DNA from: Thermothelomyces thermophilus ATCC 42464
Taxonomy: Eukaryota; Ascomycota; Sordariomycetes; Sordariales; Chaetomiaceae
Assembly: GCF_000226095.1 (NCBI RefSeq)
Contig: NC_016472.1
Coordinates: forward strand, 8,618,001 to 8,682,000
Length of the DNA: 64,000 nucleotides
Direction: 5' to 3'
Shown one piece after another: positions 35,612-48,481 of the stretch. Position numbers and translations under genes: made by a program. Each line of letters begins with the position of its first letter. Position 1 is the stretch's first letter. The notes under the pieces are model-generated. The model made no database searches, had not been told where the DNA came from, and saw only the letters and a list, made by a program, of their open reading frames with translations.

Positions 35612-38600
35612 ATGTCGAGCGGCGGCGTCTTTTCCGACGGCGACGGAGTCGACTTTCATCCGTACGTACGATTTCTGAGAACTCCCTCCCGCCTGTTCGG
35701 CAACACCCTCGGTTCTGACATGCCACTCCTCTAGGCCGTTCCTCGGCGTCTTGATCGCATGCGGCGTGTTGTGAGTATCCGCCATGGCCCCCTGCCCAGC
35801 TGTGCTCCGACTAAATAGCCGCAGATCAGTCTTCTCCCTGCTGTACTTCAACCGAGTGTTCGCGTCTCTAGTTTCCTGGGGAATCAGAACCTACACATGG
35901 CACCAGTACGGGGTGTACATCGACATCAAGGCTCTCCAGATCTCCTTGCTCGCGGGCCGAATATTCTTCACGGGGCTCCAATACCACGGGAATAACGAGA
36001 CGATTCTGGTACAGAATGGACACGTCACCTGGGCGTACTGGCTACGCAGGGTTCGGGAGGTGAATATCGGAAATGGAAAAGGCGTTGATGGGGACACCGA
36101 TGCTGCCACCAAGCAACTCGCTGCTAAGCTTCCGTGTCGGGTCAAAGTGTCCCTCAAGGGCCTGGAATGGTTTATATACAACCGAAGCCCCGCGTACGAC
36201 TCAATTCTTTCCGCACTTACGGACCCTGAAAAAGCATCCCGTGAGACAGATCCCGGGCGAGTCGATGCGGGCGCGGGGGAAACAACACCAGGTTCTCACC
36301 AAGCCCAGCTGCGACGGAGGCGGTCAAGTCGACAGCATGCACCAACCAGGAGCTCTTCGCCCGGTCGCTTCTCTCAGAAGACAGCGAAGGCAGGTGTCGC
36401 GCCGGGGGACAATGTTATCAATGCCGTTTCGGAGAATCTCGCCCCTGGCACCGGCGATTCCAGCTCTGAACATGCTCTGGATGGAAACGGCGGGCCTGAA
36501 AACACTACTGACGACCTTCCATTGTTCCTCCAGCTCCTCCCGGTTTACGTGTCCTGCGAAAAAGCTGCACTTGTGATGGGTAACGAGAACACCAAAGCCA
36601 TCTTGATCGTTAAGACAACCTCCTTGTCTTGCGAGATCGATGTCTCCGAAACTGAGACACCCGATCCTTACCGCCAGTACTTCCGGTTCAAGTTCAAGAA
36701 CCCGGTAGTTGAGATGAAGGACAACATGGATTTCAAGGAAGAGCAGTCCGAGAGAGCAATCCGAGACAAGGAAGCCGCCCGAGAGTCGCTATCTCGCCCC
36801 AGACGGTCCTTTTTCCATTCGCAGAGACGCCGGCTGACTGAAAGCCTGAGAACCATCGTTCCGTTTTGGATTAAATCTGCCGAGTCTCTTGCGCCCTCCA
36901 GTAGGAACATTGGGACTGCTGCCAGCCACGTACCTGGGACGGGCCAATGGCAAGGACTGTCGCGGTATCTTTCTGACGATGACGCCGAGGACCAGAAATC
37001 GCGATGGGCCTCCTCGGAGTATGCTGCTGTCCAAACGCTCTTGGACAGTCCCGAGGCGTCTCTAACCATCTTCTGGGATGTGCCCGGTAAAGTCGAGCCA
37101 GTGCCCGGGTTGCGGCAGGAGAAGGCTTTGGGACAAGGAGCCGTTATCAACGGTGCCGACCCCCCTGCTTGGGCCGTCAGCCTGTCCATACACGGAGGCT
37201 CCATCAACTACGGCCCCTGGGCCGACAGACACCGAGCAGACCTTCAGCGCATATTCGTCCCGAGCCTCTGCAAGGATGCGGTACCAGCCCAGCCCCTACC
37301 GCAAGGCGCATACCGGGTGCCTACTCAATTCAAATTCTACGTCGAGGTAACAGATGCCACCACCATTCGCATTCCGGTGAGGGAGGCTTCGAAGAACTGG
37401 AAATGGAAGGGCAAGGAGCCCTCTCCGCCGAAGCCGCGGAGCCATGACACGCGCAAGACTCGTCGATCCAAGAAATCGGACCAGCCCGCTGATCTACACC
37501 AACGGCCCTATGGCTGGCTTGACCTCAAGATTCCTGCGAACGCGACTGTATCTTACTCGATGGACATGGCCGCTGGCGCTTCGGGTTACACCAACACGCT
37601 CGACGTAGATCTGCCAAGTGCCGAGGTCACCACCAGCATCAACCATGAGCTCTTCTTGAGGTCCCGACGGCAGAGAATTTCTTGCGATCTCTCCACGCCA
37701 CTGGGCTGGAACGCTCTCCGTCAATGGCGCTTCAATATCCACAGCGATGAACTGGAGCTCTATATTCTACGAGATCACGTCTTCCTGCTGGTTGACATGG
37801 TCGACGACTGGACAAGTGGGCCTCCAACGGACTACTTGGTCTTCACGCCTTTCAAATACTACCTCAATCTCCAGCTTCAGGACGTTCGGATCTTCCTGAA
37901 CCTCAACGACGCAAACATCATTAACAACCCGACGGACCCGGAGGATAACACTTACCTGGTCATTTCAAGCCCACTGCTGAAGTCAGAGACGTGCATCCCA
38001 ATCGACTATTACAGACCCAGCGAGAATGCCATTCCTTTCAATATATGTGCCGATGCTCCAGTGATAGACCTTCACCTGCCTCCTTGGAACACACAGGCGT
38101 TGTTTCTGGCGTCAAAGGAGGTTGGGCGATTGGAAAACTTGGTCGTTGAAGGTGCTTACCATTATCACGCGACCACGTCACCCACCAACACGGACACGCT
38201 GGTCCTGAACATCAGTGGACAGTCGCCAACGGCGACCCTTCATGGCTTCACCATCCGTTACTTTCTCATGGTCAAGGACAACTATTTTGGGGATAATATG
38301 CACTTCAAGACACTGGAAGAATACCAGGACATGCTCCGATTGAAGGAGAGCGACCCGGATGCCGAGCTTGCCAACAAGCCGCCGCCTAAGAAATCGAATG
38401 ACTTGGATGTCATACTTAGCATCAGAGCCGACGATCCAAGAGTCCTGCTACCTGCTAACCTTTATTCCTCCGAGCGGCACATCCAGATCGATACAGCGAG
38501 TCTCTGCCTGGATCTTCGCTTCACCAACTACTACATGGATATGGACCTAGTAGTTGCTCCACTGAATCTCTCGCTGGGCAATACCGAGTCCGGGGCGGAA

Positions 38601-41600
38601 ACTCCCATGAGCGCAACGTCGAGCACACAGATGTTCATAGACGGTCTCAATGTTTATGGCCATCGCCTCTTTGGCCTCCCTCCTGCCGAACCAACATACA
38701 TGTGTAACTGGGATCTGTCGCTGGGTGCAGTCACTGGCGAATGTACCACGGAATTCCTCACAACCCTCGCCAGCGCAGGCACGGCCTTTGCATTCACGTT
38801 TGACGACGATGAAAATGCCCTCATACCGTTCTCTTCGGTCATTGTTCACGACGTTACCTTCCTCCGAGTCCTCGTGGACTCGGTCCGCATCTGGCTGCAT
38901 GTCGAAGACGCCGCGTTTCTCTTCTCGACAGGCACAATCGATGTCAACTACAACGACTGGGCTCGGTCACATTACTCTAGAAGAGCCGACATCAGCATCC
39001 CAGACATCAAGCTGTCTTGCCTCAACGCAGATTTGGCCACCAGGCACAAGACCCGCTCGCAACACGCAGTGGATGCCGACGCCCTAATAAGGACCAGCGT
39101 GCGGCTGGCGATCATTGGGCGCAAAGCAGACTTCTCTCGGGAACGAAAGACCCAGCAAGAGCTCGTTCGCAAGCATGACCAGCGGACGCACAGAACTCCT
39201 TTTCTGATCCTTCCAGCCGTTGCGGAAGACGAGCCGACTCTTGACTCGGTCGACCCTCCTGCCCAAAGCGTTCCCCCGGTTCCCATGCCGATTCGTCCGC
39301 AGGATCTCGAGGATGACGGAACATCGCTGCACTCAAGGACAAGCTCTAGGCGGTCACAAGTGTTGCGCCGCAAAGCTTCCTTCTTGTCTCTTGCTAGTTC
39401 GGCAACGGGAAGCATATTGAAGCCCTTCAAACCGGAACAATCAAACGGGAAAGAGCAGTTTCCTGCAAATTTCAGTCAACACCGTCCTCCCAGTGCCCAA
39501 TTCAACGGAAAATGCAACACGCCGATGCATGGCCGAGAGCTCTCACCATCTACCCGTCACTCTGCCTTCTACAGCATGACCGGGGACCAGACCGAGCAGC
39601 ATGATGCCACTCACAATACCGTTGCTTTCTCAAGCCAATATTTCGCACCCTACTTTCCGCTTGAGAATATCAAGCCAAGCCACGGAGAAGCTATGGTCCG
39701 GAGCATCGAACAAGGTGACGACGACGAGTCAACTGGCCACGGCTCTGTCAGCTTCGATCTCGATGATGTAGACCCGAATCTGTTTGATGAGGAGTGCGCT
39801 TACTCAAGCGTTCTGCTCGAATTGCCTACGGGCCTGGAGGCGTTTTGCAACCCTACGTCCCTGCGGTGTGTGGCAAGCTTGCTCTCGTCCTTGCAGCAAA
39901 CCGACCCGGACTGCGTCTTGGACTCGCTGCAGATCGACTCGATGAGACGGGTATTCGGTGCGCAGAAGGATCAGAGAATGAAGGGGCGTGTCAACGATTT
40001 GCTGGTCAAATTCCCGCACCTCAACCTCCGACTTGTCAACTCTCCAGAGGCAGACTCCTTGAACCAGGCGACGGACGAGCAGGACCAATACGACGTCTCC
40101 CTTGCCAATCTCTCCTTCATGTCCCGGTCCCAGAGCACGTGGGAGGATGCTTTTGACCCGCAAACAAGAACAATTCAGAACTCGTTTCACTTGAGACTGG
40201 ACTTGCTGGAGGTCTCAGCAGCCGAGAGACTCCGGGGAATGGACAGCTCCCAAGCCGCTGCCCTCGTCCGAGTTGACAGCATCCTAGTTTCGATGGGAAA
40301 CAAAGATGTCACATATCTCGATGCCGAAGTTGGCGGCATCCATGGAAGCACATCATCAGGGAAGATTGACTATCTGGTATCGCTGGTTCATCGCACGGGC
40401 ATCCTAGCGTCAGATCTTGGCGAACTCTTCTCTGGAGTGTCGTCTCGGGAGAAGCTGGTGGTACAGAGTCTAGTACATCATCTCATCGCCGAGGGGCAAG
40501 CAGCCCCGGATGCCTCGTTCTTTATACGTCCTTCCGCCATTCTTCGCTCTGCGCGTCAACATTTGCGGACATTTGACTCATGGAAGCTGGCCATGCGTCT
40601 CCGGCAGATGTGGACGACCCTGGGACCGGTCGAGAAAGAGAAGATCAGACTCAATGCTCTGGCTCCGTGTTCGGCATCGACAGCCGAGCTGAGGCGAGAA
40701 GCTATTGCGGCTTTCGAAAGATGGAGGAGTTGGGACCTGAGCAATGTCGGCGAGAGCATGCTTTTTGACGTGATATTTGGGCGACCAGTCGAGTCCAGAG
40801 CGCCTTCCCAAGACAAACCGACTCTCGCGGTCGCAAAGGTTAGACAGTTTCAGCTCGCGCTCAATCCCGGACCGAAGCAAAACGAGATTACCTTGGCGGA
40901 CATCATGGCAAGATTCCAGGGTAAGCCGGCCTCCCCAGTCCAGCAGAAAGACAGCACGGGCGACACGGCAGGGTCTTCCAAGGGGTCTTCCAAAACTCTT
41001 AACGTCTCGTGTGAGGATGCCTCCATAACTCTGAACTGGGAGCTGTGCGAGCTTGCGGATAATCTGCTGAAGCTAGCCGAAAGCATGCGATCTCGAACTC
41101 CTAGTCAATCTCAGATTAACAAACGGCAGCCCGGAGTTTCGACCATGCCGAAGCAGATCCCCGAAGATTCGATACATTGTGTCGTATCCCTTGGCCATGG
41201 CTCGCTGCTTCTAGAGGCTGTCAACCTATACTCTTCCTCTTTCTGCAACGGAGCTCGGGTGTCCGTACTCATCGGAAGGCGTGCTGATAACACCGTAAAC
41301 ACAAACCTGGTTCTCAACTGCGACTCGGTCACTTCAAGCCTCCGGAGCCATCGTCAGAAGTTGGGAAAACTGGTGATGGACAAACCCAGTGTCTTCGTGT
41401 CACACGAACTGCGGGCTCTCGCCACAACCGACAGTCACACCATCAAGGCGGCGGCTAGTAACCAATATCTAAGTCTAGTGGTGAAACAAGACCCTGCCAC
41501 TTTGGCAGAGGTCTGTGACCTGCTTGTGCGCGACGAATTCGTGCAGCTGTACAAGCTGAAGAATCAGCTCCCCTCTTCGCCCCAGCCTGCTTCACCCTCA

Positions 41601-44600
41601 AGGAAACTCTCGGATCGGTTGTCTGCGTTCAGAGTCAACGTGGCACTGTTTGTGGACAGGTATACCATCAGCCTCCCCCTCGTGCCCTCCCTAACGTACT
41701 CGGTCCACGGGACAGTCTCCAGGGCAGCAATGGCAGCGAACTTTGGTCAAGAGGTCATCTTTGATTTTGATATCAAGGAAAACTACCATGATATGCAAGT
41801 CAAGGTCAACAACACCTCTCGGAGCATCTCCGTTCTCCACATTCCGCCAACAAATGGACAAATCCGGAGCCACATAGGACCGGGAGAGCACTCGGTGAAC
41901 GTGTTCGCATCTGTAGAACTGGTGCAACTGGACGCGTCCGCCGTATATAGCTTACTGTCAGCCCTGAACCGTCCCGAAATCTCCAACCTTGTTGACGAGC
42001 TGCAGCAGCAAGTTAAAGTCATCCAGGAGCACCTGAGTGAGGTTAGCGGGGAAGCGGCACAGACAGTGGCCGCGCCCACGGAGAATCAACCAATACCACT
42101 AGCCTATGCCGTCAACCTCACACTCGCCGGCCTCGAGGTATTCGGACACAGCCCGCTTAAGTCTGAGGCTGAGCCCTTGGCCCACATCTCGTTTGCGTTC
42201 GGCAGCGTGCATCTTGGACTCTCAAACCGGCTGGAACAAGATGGGCCGGTTTTGACTTACCCGGAATTCAGCGTGAGCTTGCGCCGTATTGCCTCTGAGA
42301 TCAAGAAAGGCAGCACCGAAGCCATGAAATCGTGCGGTAGTGTCGGTTTTAGCGCTCTGATCTCGGCTTCGTCTCGGCCCGGTGAGGACGGCAAGGATAA
42401 GAGGTTCTTCCACGTCAGGAGCGACGCGTTCGAAGTCAACCTGTCTCCCGACACCATCTCAACCGTCGTCGATGTCCTGGGCTACATGGGCGATAAGATC
42501 AAGGACCTGGACACATCTCGTGAGCTCGGGTATCTGCGAAAACTTAGACAGTCAAAGCCACGCATCACTATCAGCGACGAAGATGCAGCAACAGAGGGGA
42601 CCGATTTTATCGACACCTTCCTTTCTTCTACCACGTACAGTTTTGAAATTTGCGACTTCCAACTGGCTTGGCTGGTCAACAGGGCGGACGAGGAGGTGTC
42701 TGGGGGCAAGGAGGACCTCGTCCTCTCCCTCCAGAAGATCGAGCTCAGCACCCGGAGCAAGAACTCGGCGAGACTGATTATTCAGGACCTGCTGGTCCAG
42801 ATGCTGAGCCGGCCGTCTCGTGACAGGAATTCCCGCTCTCCAAACTCTGCGCTCTTGCCGGAAGTCATCTTCAACGTCGCCTATGTGTCTACGGCTGACG
42901 CCCGTCGCTTAGCGTTCCAGGCAATTGGGAAACCGCTTGACGTCCGGGTGACCCCAGGGTTCATCATCCCCGCGGCACACTTGAACGACTCGATCAGCTT
43001 GTCGTTCAAGAATATCCAACGGGCGTCTCAAAACTGGAACCCGGCCGCGGCGAGCTCGGAACAGGTAGCGGCGAAGCAGCCGCAAAAGGGGCCGCGGAAG
43101 AACATTCTCGGCGGAAAGAGGCTGGAATCTCTGCTGATTGATGCAGACTTTGCGGGAGCCGTGGTACGTCTGACAGGCAAGAAGGACCCTGCCGATTTGA
43201 TCTCGGTCACCAAGTCGGCTCGGCCGAGCGGTTCTGGGAAGCAGGGAAAGCTGGGGCCGGACGAAGCAGTGAGCAGCACAACGTTGAGATCGCCCGGCTT
43301 GGCGTGGAAGCTGGAGTTTACGGACAACGGCAAGGATGACCCGTCACTCCACGCCGAAGTCAAGGTCGATGCCTCCAGCAACATCCTGGATCCGTCAGTG
43401 GTGCCACTGGTCGTGGACATCAGCAACAGCATCAAGAAGGTGGTGAGCGGCCGCGATGGCACGAGCAAACCGATTGCGCAGGCGCGAGATGCTGCCGCCA
43501 AAGTCAAGTTGCCCGAGGAGGACCGCATCCTCACTGCCGACCCCGCGGCCGTCCTTGGCCGAATGAAGCTCAACCTGGGCTTGCGCATCTGCAAGCAGGA
43601 GTTTTCGCTGAGCTGCCAGCCTATCGCGAGGGTGGCGGCCACGGCCGGTTTCGAGAGCGTCTACTTCACTGCCAACACGGTCCGCTCGATGGAACAAGGA
43701 AACTTCTTTACCATCTCGGGCACGTTTACGAAGCTGCAGGCATCGGTGCAGCACGTATATTCCAGGGAATCGACTGGCAGCTTCAACGTGGACTCGATCG
43801 TCCTCTCCTTCATGAACAGCAAGCACCTCGGCGGCACCAGCGGTGTGTCGGCGATCCTCAAAGTCAGCCCTATGGAGGTCTCGGTCAACGCGAAGCAGCT
43901 CCAGGATTTCCTGCTCTTCCGCGAGATCTGGCTGCCGCGCAAGGTTGCAGATCCGTCTGCTGGACCGGTGGCGAAGCTTGTCACGGAAACATCGCAGGGG
44001 CACCTGGTGCAGCGCTACCAGCAGGTCGCCGCGACTGCCGCCTTCCCCTGGACCGCCAGCATCTCGATCTCGGCGCTCAAGATCGTGGTTGAACTCGGTC
44101 AGGCGTTGGGGAAGTCGACCTTTTCCATCAACGACTTCTGGGTCTCTTCCAAGAAAACGTCAGACTGGGAGCAGAACCTCTGTCTGGGATTTAGCATGAT
44201 CGGCATCGAGAGCACCGGCAGGATGAGCGGGTTCACCGCGCTCGAAAACTTCAAGCTGCGCACGGCGATCGAGTGGCCGGAGCGGCAGCAGGCACTCAAC
44301 GAGACCCCGTTGATCCAAGCGTCGGTTGGATTCAGCCAGTTCAGAGTGAAAGCCGCGTTTGATTACCAGGCTTTCCTCATCGCAGACGTCAGGTCGCTCG
44401 AGTTCCTCATGTATAATGTCCGCCGGAGCCGAGACGGGAGCGGTGACCGGCTGGTGGCCAACCTTGACGGCGAGGCCGTCCAGGTATTTGCCACGACTAC
44501 CTCGGCCGCCCAAGGTATTGCTCTGTACCAAGCCTTCCAGCGGCTGGTGCAGGAGCGCAAGGCGAATTTCGAAATCTCGCTCAAAGAGATCGAAAGGTAC

Positions 44601-45614
44601 ATGCAGCGAAAGTCGGTGTCCCCTCCCCCGGGCGTGATGCAGCGCCTCAGCATCCCCAAATCCACGAACGACGACGGGATGCTCAAGTCCCCCATCTCGC
44701 TCGACACGGACGTCGTCGTCACTCTCAAGGCCCTCAACCTCGGCGTCTTCCCGAGCACCTTCTCAGACCATCAAGTCTTCAAGATGGAGGCGCTCAACGC
44801 GCAAGCCCGCTTCGCCGCGTCGGTCCAAGACGACGGCCAAATCCACAGCATCCTCGGCCTCACCCTCGGCCAGCTGCGCATAGGGCTCGCAGGGGTCAGA
44901 GCGGGAAGCAGCGTGCCCAGGACGGCCAACGAGCTGTCGGTCGAGGACGTGGTGCAGAGCGCGACGGGGTCCCGAGGCGGCACGATCCTCAAGGTGCCCA
45001 AGGTCGAGGCCGTCATGCAAACGTGGCAGCGGCCCGACTCGAAGCGCATCGCCTACATCTTCAAGAGCGCGTTCGAGGGCAAGGTCGAGGTCGGCTGGAA
45101 CTACAGCCGCATCAGCTACATCCGCGGGATGTGGGCCAACCACTCCAAGACGCTGGCACAGGCGTGGGGCAGGGAGCTGCCCAACGTCTCGGCCATCAGG
45201 CTGACGGGGGTGTTGCCCACCGAGTCCGGTGGTGCCGCCTCCTCGGCCACGACAGCAGCAGCAGCAACAACAACAACAGCCAGGTCCCCCGGTCCGGAAG
45301 AAGGGCAAGAACAAAAGCAGCCGCAGCAGCAGCAGCAGGGGGAACGGGCAGCCACCACCACCACCACCACCAGCAATAAGATCACAGCCGAGGTCAAGGT
45401 GCCGCAGTCCAAGTACGAGTACGTCGCGCTGGAGCCGCCCATAATCGAGACGCCGCAGCTGCGTGACATGGGCGAGGCGACGCCGCCGCTCGAGTGGATC
45501 GGCCTGAACCGCGACCGGCTGCCGAACCTGACACACCAGATTGTCATCGTGGCGCTGCTGGAGCTGGCGGGCGAGGTGGACGATGCGTATAGGAGGATCT
45601 TGGGGAGCAGCTGA
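35612..45614 (+). CDS. CSF1: CSF1 / BLTP1-type bridge-like lipid transfer protein (3291 aa)
   Basis: Very large membrane-contact-site protein of the Csf1/Tweek/BLTP1 family, thought to move phospholipids along a hydrophobic groove between the ER and other membranes. Two tiny exons (35612-35661 and 35735-35770) lead to one 9.8-kb exon (35825-45614). The N-terminus has a single membrane anchor (FLGVLIACGVLSVFSLLYF) followed at once by the chorein-like start WHQYGVYIDIKALQISLLAG and RIFFTGLQYHGNNETI, the hallmark of the family. The body consists of repeating beta-rich segments, including SILVSMGNKDVTYLDAEV. Near the C-terminus (about 45248-45375) there is an Ala/Thr/Gln low-complexity insert before a conserved closing block with YEYVALEPPIIETPQLRDMG. 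Length fits fungal CSF1. The first ATG in the open frame (35784) lies in the second intron and is not the start. Confidence 0.93.
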
Positions 45615-46465
45615 GGTTTCTGGTCCTTCTTTTCTTTTCTTTTTCTTCTTTTTCTTCCCTCCTCTGATATTTTGTATTCTCCCTGCCCCTCAGCATCCTA
45701 AGTTTGGTCTTTGGGATCTTGCGTCGCGTTGCATCGTGGTTATCAACTGCATAGTCTGGGTCTGGTGATAGAAGCATAGGGATAGAAAGTAAGGGAGTTC
45801 GGGAATAGCCAAAAAAAAAAAATAAAAAAAAAGAGGGGGGGGGGGGGGAGGGAGAGCTCCTTTAATGACGTAATAGACTACTCCCTCCGTCCTCATGTCT
45901 TGAGTACTTGTGACTTTTTAATGATAGAAATGAGTGACTGGGTAAGCTTGATTCTCCGGTCAGCTACCTTTCTGGTGTAGACCAAATCTCGGCTGTCTCT
46001 GAAGCGTGGCAAGGCATGCGTATCGAATGGATGTATAGGAGAGCAACGGTCCAAGAAGAACGAGTATGAAGGTAGCTCTCTGTACGTAATCGGAGGACAG
46101 GCGGTAGCAAACACAGCAGGGGAAGGAATGTTGAAAAAGAAACGATCCCGCATTCGATATTAAGTTGCGAGAAGGCACTTGGATGACAACAGATGTCGCA
46201 ACAACATAAAGCAAGTACAGTCCGTGTCGAGATGAGCTCATGCTCCATTTCTCTCTATCCAATTCTTAAAGATCTGGTATCGATTGCCCATATCGGGAGA
46301 AAAAAAAAAGAAGAGGGAAAATATAGGAGAAGAAGAGAAAAGCATGATATGTACTGGAAATTTTATGGACCCATCTTTAACAACGCATTTCTTACATGTA
46401 TGTATGTACATGCAACTCCACCAAACCAACTCAAGTCTCGGGGTGCCCAGCTCCGGCCGCATGCA
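45615..46465. other. Intergenic 3' region between convergent genes
   Basis: About 850 bp between the CSF1 stop and the exchanger stop. It holds a pyrimidine run just after CSF1, an A-rich run (about 45811-45832), a 14-G run (45835-45848) and a TATG microsatellite (about 46395-46408). No gene supported. Confidence 0.6.
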
Positions 46466-48481
46466 TTACGATAAGGTCAACGTGCTCTTACTTCCCTCGG
46501 AACCGTGTTCAGTGGGATACCCTAGGCGGTAATGTCAGCAAACATCCCCCGAGACATTTGCTCAGACGGCGAGAGAAAGACGTGTTAAAAAAAAGGATTC
46601 TACTTACACCAGGAGCAGACGGCAATGATGCAATACAGACATATCAACAGCAAGCCCTCGAGCCAATGGCTCTTGCCGTCGGCGATGAGATAGTTGACCA
46701 ACAGCACGGCGACGAACAGAACGGCGACCTGGAAGGGGTCGAAGCTGAGGGCCATGGCGTCCATGCCCATGCCCCATCCGATGATGACGAGCAGGGGGAT
46801 GACGAAGAGGGCGACCTGCATGCTGGAGCCGACGGCGACGCCGATGGCAAGGTCCATCTTGTCCTTGATGGCGACGGTGACGGCGGTGGCGTGCTCGGCC
46901 GCGTTTCCGACGAGGGGCAAGAGGATGAGGCCGACGAACTCGGCCGAGACGGTGCCGCCGGCCGTGACGGCGCTGATGCCGTCGACCATGAACTCGGCGC
47001 AGAAGGCGATGACGACGGTCGAGATGGTAAGGAGGGCGACCGCGACGGCAAAGTGGAGCTGAGGTTCCTCCTCGGCTTCGTCGTCTTCCTCCTCTTCGCC
47101 TTCTTGGAGAAGACTCTTGCGCGGCGGGTTGGTGAGGATGTCGCGCATCTTCTCGTTGTCGGTGCGGCTGGTCGGCAGACCGTAGCCACCGGCGACGCCG
47201 GCGGGGGCGACAAAGCCCTGGGCGACGGCGCCGTCCTTGAGCACCTGGCTGCGCATGGGGTTCTTGAACGGTTTGGCCTCGACCTTTTGCGACTCCTGGG
47301 CGAAGACGGCGGAGTGGGTGTGTAGTTGGAAAAACAGGTAGGCGCCGTAAACGACCAGGAGGATGACGGAGGTGCCGCGGGAGAGCTTGGCGACATCAGA
47401 CGTGGGGGTCTTGCTGGAAATGTCGAAGACGGTGGGCACGATGACGCCGGCGACGGCCAGGGCCAGAAGGCTGGCGGCGGTCTGGGCGACGGTGGTGTTG
47501 AAGTACTGTTCCTGGCGGTGGAGGCCGCCGAAGAAGAAGCACATGCCCAGGACCAGGAGCAGGTTGGAGAGGATGCTGCCGATCAGAGAGGTCTGGACGA
47601 TGACGACCTCGTCGTGGACCAAGGCGATGATGGCAACGATCAGCTCGACCGCGTTACTGGGTTGCAAGGGTCAGTCACGGAGACCATCTCGCGAGTTTTC
47701 GGGGGGGCAGAAAAACATACCCAAATGTGGCGTTCAGCAGGCCGCCTATCGTCTCGCCGGTCCGCAGCGCGATCTCCTCGGTGGCGAAGCCGAGCAGGGA
47801 AGCCAGGGGCACGATGGCAATGAAATTGACAACAAAGACGGCGACCCGGCTGACGGAGGGGATGTAGTTGATGGCAATACCTGCCGGTGCGGCAAGCAGC
47901 AGGATGTTGATCCAGCCGCCGAACAGGGTTCGTTGGATCTGGTTCCTGACGGTGAACGGCTCCTTGGGGGTGAGGTGCTTGAAAAAGGTCCTTTCCTTCT
48001 TCTTCTTCTTCTTCGGCTTCTCCGTCTCCGGGGCGGGCACGGCCGTGGCATCTGACGACTGATCTCTGGCGGACGTCCTCTGGCGGAGGATGGGCTGGGT
48101 TACGGTGGCCGACGACTCCTGGGCGTCTTGCTCCGATGGGCGGAGCTCTGCGCTCGACTCTCCGGTCTGCGGGCGATGGGCTGCCGTCTCCTTGCTCTCG
48201 TTGCCGGCTGAGCTTGGTGGCTCTGGTGCGCTAGCGGCGGGCCCAAGTCGCTGGCCTTCGAGGTCACCGCCGGTCTCATCATAAGTGTGTGGGAGTGTCA
48301 GGCTTTTGCTGCGGTTATGGGCAAACGGGTTCCAGCGCCCACTGTTGCCAGCTTCCCTAAACGCTTGCATCCTGTTGCGGTAGGCATTGTCTGTTTTTGT
48401 TTAGCACCGGGCCGCCATCAACTTGGGGGGAAGGGGTGGGGGGGGGGCATTGCCATGCCGGAAGCCCTTACATGACGCCAT
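46466..48481 (-). CDS. VCX1: Vacuolar Ca2+/H+ exchanger, CAX family (594 aa)
   Basis: CAX-type cation/proton antiporter that loads calcium into the vacuole. Four exons: 48481-48472 (only 10 nt: MAS plus one base), 48390-47721, 47656-46608 and 46521-46466. The second exon supplies a basic N-terminal regulatory region (RWNPFAHNRSKSLTL, poly-Lys) and the first membrane segments. The c-1 repeat reads LLNATFGNAVELIVAIIALV and the c-2 repeat LPLVGNAAEHATAVTVAIKD, the paired GNAxE motifs that bind Ca2+. An acidic run (EEEEDDEAEEEP) sits in the central loop, as in most CAX proteins. The tail ends SWWYPTEHGSEG. The first exon was chosen because NAYRNRMQAFRE upstream of the nearest ATG reads as coding and is preceded by CTAAAC and ACAG; the alternative is to start at ATG 48370. 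Confidence 0.88.

Noticed and set aside
46399-47400. Long plus-strand frames antisense to the vacuolar exchanger, rich in Asp/Gly
   Set aside because: They are shadows of GC-rich codons; the minus strand carries the CAX motifs.
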